Shown here one piece after another: positions 60,908-64,000 of a DNA stretch of 64,000 bases (position 1 is the first letter of the stretch; the number at the start of each line of letters is the position of its first letter). The DNA is from Opitutia bacterium ISCC 52 (GTDB lineage Bacteria > Verrucomicrobiota > Verrucomicrobiia > Opitutales > UBA2995). The DNA lies in the NCBI GenBank assembly GCA_014529675.2, contig CP076040.1, positions 1,054,001 to 1,118,000 on the forward strand. The letters are read 5' to 3'. A model generated the notes under the pieces. That model searched no databases. It saw nothing but the letters and a program-made list of their open reading frames with translations, and had not been told where the DNA came from. The position numbers and the translations under genes are program-made.

Positions 60908-61444
60908 CTAATGAACCCCTTTTTGTAATTCTTTACGCTCCCGGCGCATATGTTCTCTGAAATTACTGGGTGTGGGAATCTCCTCTTCAAACAAGTAGGT
61001 GGCGATTGCTTCCAGGTCCTCATCCGGTAGCAGTAGAGGAGGCATGATTTTAAAATTGCGGATGGCACCGGGCATCATGGTTTTTTCCTGGGTTGGGTTC
61101 TTAACCCCTTCCACAACGGCTGAAACAAAACCTGCTTTGTCTTCCTTGAAAAACTGACTGTAGTGATCCTTAACCATAGCCATGGGGGTTGCCAGCATGG
61201 GGTCAGTGAAGCTGTTTTTATGGCAGGCTGTGCAGATCGTGTTGAACTTAGCTTTTCCGTCTTGAGCCAGTTCGCTTAAGGTTGTGGCTTCTTTGGCAGT
61301 AATAGGCTCGGCGAGGCGATCTTCAATGGCTTGGACGCGGGCTTGAAGAGCTTCCAGGTCTTTTTCGAGACTGGCGTGACCACTCGACCAAAGTGTGTAT
61401 GCGAATGCGATTACCGCGCAGATGCTAAGGCTAATAGATTTCAT
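60908..61444 (-). CDS. Small secreted or membrane-anchored cytochrome c
   Basis: 178 aa. A signal or anchor (SISLSICAVIAFAYTLWSS) is followed by a likely coiled coil at about 25-46 (LEKDLEALQARVQAIEDRL) and a class I heme site CTACH at 71-75. A probable Met ligand is in MMPGAIRNF, and a final helix (DLEAIATYLFEEEIP) closes the domain. A coiled coil before the heme domain is unusual and may serve to oligomerise or bind a partner. It could accept electrons from a dehydrogenase; the Gfo/Idh operon starts 58 bp downstream on the same strand, but a link is only suggestive. Confidence 0.82.
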   Translation of the reverse strand: MKSISLSICAVIAFAYTLWSSGHASLEKDLEALQARVQAIEDRLAEPITAKEATTLSELAQDGKAKFNTICTACHKNSFTDPMLATPMAMVKDHYSQFFKEDKAGFVSAVVEGVKNPTQEKTMMPGAIRNFKIMPPLLLPDEDLEAIATYLFEEEIPTPSNFREHMRRERKELQKGVH

Positions 61445-61620
61445 GATCTTACTCTAATGGTTTTTAGGTGGGCGTCAGCTTGTGGGGCCAAGCATTACCT
61501 GAGATTATATTTATTTTGGAATTTTCTAATAATTCACGGAGTGGACGAATTAGGTATTCTCATTTGACCTGCCTTTCGGGATCTCCAAGGCTCGGGTTTT
61601 TCCTCAGAACAACTCATTCT

Positions 61621-63156
61621 ATGAACTTTAGACTCATTCTCCTTTTTTCCTGTCTCGTTTTTGGTTTTATCGGATGTCAGAATAACGACTCCCAAACCGC
61701 CTCCCGCCCTAATGTGCTTGTCTTTCTGGTCGATGACATGGGTGTGATGGATACTTCACTGCCGTTTCTTACCGATGAAAATGGGCAGGCGAAAAAGTAC
61801 CCATTGAACGAATACTACCGGACGCCGAGTATGGAGCGTTTGGCGGCACAGGGGATTCGGTTTAATCAATTTTACGCCATGAGTGTATGTTCGCCGACCC
61901 GCAATAGCATCATGACCGGGCAGAACGCCGCGCGGCATCGGGCTACCAATTGGATTCGGCCTGATTCAAACAATGCCGGTCCTCAGGGACCACCCGATTG
62001 GAACTGGGATGGACTCAAAATTGGGGATGTCACCTTACCTGGTGTATTGAGCGAGGCAGGTTACCGGAGCATTCACGTGGGCAAGGCGCATTTTGGTCAC
62101 CGAGAAGCTGAGGGTGCCGAGCCATTAAATGTAGGGTTTGATGTCAACATCGGCGGTGCCTGTATGGGAGCGCCAGGCAGTTACTATGCCGAAGACAACT
62201 TCGGCTGGGGAACGAAACGGGAGACACATGCCGTGCCACATCTTGAAGCTTATCACGGAAGCGATACTCACTTGAGTGAAGCCCTAACTATCGAAGCTAA
62301 AAAAGCACTCGATGAGGCGGTGGGAGCCGATCAACCCTTCTATTTATATTTTGCCCACTATGCCGTGCATTCCCCCTTTCAGTCGGATCCGCGCTTTGCT
62401 GCAAATTATGTGGATTCTGGAAGAGATGAGCGGGCTCAGGTCTTTGCTACTATGATTGAAGGTATGGATAAGTCATTGGGGGATATGATCGACCACTTGG
62501 AAACGCTCGGAGTGGCTGAAGATACCTTGATTCTCTTCTTGGGTGATAATGGATCCGATGCTCCTCTTGGGCATCAGCATGAGGTGGCCTGTGCCGCTCC
62601 GCTTAGAGGAAAAAAAGGTGCTCATTACGAAGGGGGCATGCGTGTGCCTTTCATTGCAGCCTGGGCCAAGCCTAATCCGGATAATCCGCTGCAGAAGGAG
62701 TGGTCGATTCCGGCGGGGGCCATTCAGCCACAAGTTGCCAATGTCACCGACCTATTTCCCACCATTCTCAGTTTAACTGGAGTGGATACTCCTGATGGAC
62801 ACGCAGTAGATGGCAAAGGTCTCGCCAAGTTGATGTCTGGAAGTGCGGACGCATCTCGTGAACAGACATTTCTGATGCATTACCCTCATGCGCCACACCG
62901 TAGTGATTACTTTACTGTGTATCGGAATGGAGATTGGAAAGTGATTTACCACTACCTGCCAACAGAGGTGTCAGACGTCTCTCACTATCAGCTCTATAAC
63001 CTGAAGGATGATCCCTTTGAATCGACCAATGTTGCAGATCAGCATCCTGAGAAATTGAGGGCTCTGATGAAAGGGCTGGTGATGGACTTGATCGCTCAAT
63101 CGGCACTTTACCCGGTGGATGAGCAGGGGAATGCGATCAAGCCGGCGATACCGTAA
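61621..63156 (+). CDS. Sulfatase lipoprotein (family S1)
   Basis: 511 aa from the ATG at 61621; the frame opens 153 bp earlier at a GTG, but the ATG places a lipoprotein signal (FRLILLFSCLVFGFIGC) with lipobox Cys19 at the start. RPNVLVFLVDDMGVMDTS gives the metal Asp pair, and CSPTR starts at Cys90, the formylglycine site. HVGKAHFGH is a variant of GKWHL with Ala for Trp. FLGDNGSDAPLG and YEGGMRVPFIAAW follow. It is probably tethered to a membrane and cuts sulfate esters of polysaccharide fragments. A REP pair follows just after its stop. Confidence 0.92.
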   Translation: MNFRLILLFSCLVFGFIGCQNNDSQTASRPNVLVFLVDDMGVMDTSLPFLTDENGQAKKYPLNEYYRTPSMERLAAQGIRFNQFYAMSVCSPTRNSIMTGQNAARHRATNWIRPDSNNAGPQGPPDWNWDGLKIGDVTLPGVLSEAGYRSIHVGKAHFGHREAEGAEPLNVGFDVNIGGACMGAPGSYYAEDNFGWGTKRETHAVPHLEAYHGSDTHLSEALTIEAKKALDEAVGADQPFYLYFAHYAVHSPFQSDPRFAANYVDSGRDERAQVFATMIEGMDKSLGDMIDHLETLGVAEDTLILFLGDNGSDAPLGHQHEVACAAPLRGKKGAHYEGGMRVPFIAAWAKPNPDNPLQKEWSIPAGAIQPQVANVTDLFPTILSLTGVDTPDGHAVDGKGLAKLMSGSADASREQTFLMHYPHAPHRSDYFTVYRNGDWKVIYHYLPTEVSDVSHYQLYNLKDDPFESTNVADQHPEKLRALMKGLVMDLIAQSALYPVDEQGNAIKPAIP

Positions 63157-63161
63157 ATAGA

Positions 63162-63334
63162 GTAGCACAGGCATCTTGCCTGTGTGTATTTCTAGAACCT
63201 AAACTGGAAGAATGACTTGAGGTTCGGATAAGGATGAGAGTGCCGTCGTACGTATTTTCTCATTTGAGGTGCAATCAAACCAACCGGTGCCTAAAGCTTG
63301 ATCGAGTAAAACACAGGCAAGATGCCTGTGCTAC
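63162..63334. repeat. REP pair, family A, heads outward
   Basis: The left unit 63162-63184 is GTAG-CACAGGC-ATCTT-GCCTGTG. The right unit 63312-63334 is its exact inverse. About 127 bp of unrelated sequence lies between. This is the cleanest pair of the family. It lies between the converging sulfatase and GNAT genes. Confidence 0.88.
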
Positions 63335-63344
63335 TTTGTGTGCT

Positions 63345-64000
63345 TCACCCTAACTCGAAAGTCGTAATGCCAAAGATCTTGTTCCAGTCGACCTTGGGTG
63401 CCGTTCCATAATACATGCGTGCGCAGCCGAAGACTTCTGTGAGGCCGTGACGCTTGGCAAGGATTATAGCCGAGCTGTTGATTTCCGGGACATCGAGATT
63501 GATTTGCATCCCAACGGCTTGACTGCATAGCGCTTGCAAAAGGGCTTCTGCTGCTTCAGCATGATCGGCAAATAGGGGTCCAATCTTACAGCCTTTTCGG
63601 CATCTCCGAATCAGGCCGTAGCCTTGGATATGGTCCTCTTCGACGTAAGCAAATGCCGTTGAATCGGGTATGTTTACCTAAGCTCTGGTAAACCTTTCGC
63701 GATCAATTCCGAATCGCTTCGAATCATACTCATTGAGGTGATCAAAGGGAATTTCCGAATAGTGAACAACTTGCTCAGCCATGAGGCCTGGTTTGGCAAT
63801 ACCCTGCATTCGCAAATTACGATGAGTGAATTGGAAGCCCCCCTTGGCATACCAGGCCTGCATGTCAAATACGCCATCCATGCCTATGGCCGCTTCGGAC
63901 TGCAGTCGTGATGCTAATAAATCCCTCCGATGAAACCAGAGTTTGGTGCCGATCCCTTGTCCTCTGAGTTCGGGTTTCACAATGAAGAATCCCATGAACC
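63345..64000 (-). pseudogene. GNAT-family acetyltransferase gene with an in-frame TAG, 5' end outside the window
   Basis: On the minus strand the frame enters from the window edge with FMGFFIVKPELRGQGIGTKLW, the acetyl-CoA-binding RGQGIG block. It meets TAG at 63680-63678 (after RERFTRA) and stays open for another ~110 codons: VNIPDSTAFAYVEED, GYGLIRRCRKGCKIGPLFAD, then LDVPEINSSAIILAKRHGLT, ending KIFGITTFELG. The second half is the C-terminal GNAT-like domain of the same YitH-like family, and relatives usually have Trp near the stop, so TGG to TAG is likely. Either the gene is inactivated or the base is an error. Confidence 0.75.

Noticed and set aside
37196-63334. The dispersed short palindromes as a CRISPR array
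   Set aside because: Units are in pairs scattered over 26 kb with differing sequence, not evenly spaced direct repeats with spacers, and no cas gene is present.

Overview
The window looks like part of the genome, or metagenome-assembled genome, of a marine or otherwise aquatic member of the Planctomycetes-Verrucomicrobia group, most like Verrucomicrobia/Opitutae. The reasons are four secreted sulfatases, the paired secreted families DUF1592+DUF1552 and PSD1 (DUF1549/DUF1553)+DUF1501, a DUF6797-type protein with a terminal cytochrome c domain, NIPSNAP and DUF5009 proteins, and many Tat-type or Sec signal peptides. I see no rRNA, tRNA, CRISPR array, intact insertion sequence or prophage. Taxonomy is inferred from gene families only.

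Layout. 1-6.9 kb: a patchwork of incomplete genes (response regulator, an unknown C-terminus, a DUF5916/CBM9-type protein, an FG-GAP protein, a beta-helix protein, a MacB/ADOP-type permease) around an intact sulfatase, a bile-acid/sodium symporter-family transporter and an M48 protease. All six broken reading frames stop exactly at a GATC, at three places. 7-24.6 kb: NAD-dependent epimerase, sulfatase, enolase-superfamily enzyme, FAD oxidoreductase, DUF1592/DUF1552 pair, GH128-like hydrolase, purple-acid-phosphatase-like enzyme, heme/cytochrome dehydrogenase-like protein with an esterase. 24.6-37 kb: housekeeping and stress genes (ArsC, FMN-dependent hydroxy-acid oxidase, a GxxExxY gene between inverted repeats, purine nucleoside phosphorylase, an ArsR regulator with a broken sulfide:quinone oxidoreductase, a large multidomain secreted protease, PhyH, HSL-family esterase, GpsA, an NCS2-like permease). 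37-50.9 kb: PSD1/DUF1501 pair, then a catabolic run (IlvD/Edd sugar-acid dehydratase, aldehyde dehydrogenase, flavin monooxygenase, SRPBCC protein, DUF2235 and PqaA-like hydrolases). 51-64 kb: sulfatases, NIPSNAP, DUF6090, esterase, enolase-superfamily enzyme, cupin, and a likely operon of TIM-barrel isomerase, Gfo/Idh/MocA oxidoreductase and DUF5009, ending in a broken GNAT gene.

How the genes may work together: the secreted sulfatases, esterases and hydrolases would strip and cut sulfated or acylated polysaccharides, and the sugar-acid dehydratase, aldehyde dehydrogenase, enolase-superfamily enzymes and Gfo/Idh/isomerase set would process the released sugars. This is inferred from families; no substrate can be read from the sequence.

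The least ordinary features are not coding. First, the three GATC junctions in the first 6.4 kb look like joined restriction fragments and put the contiguity of that part in doubt. Second, from 37 kb onward nearly every second intergenic gap carries REP-like hairpins of at least five unrelated sequence families, almost all with a 5' GTAG head, arranged in inverted pairs, and with compensatory base changes that keep the hairpins. No RAYT transposase lies in the window. Third, the GxxExxY gene sits in a 637-bp unit bounded by 29-bp inverted repeats (28 of 29 matching), and a related repeat lies without its gene at 54.3 kb.
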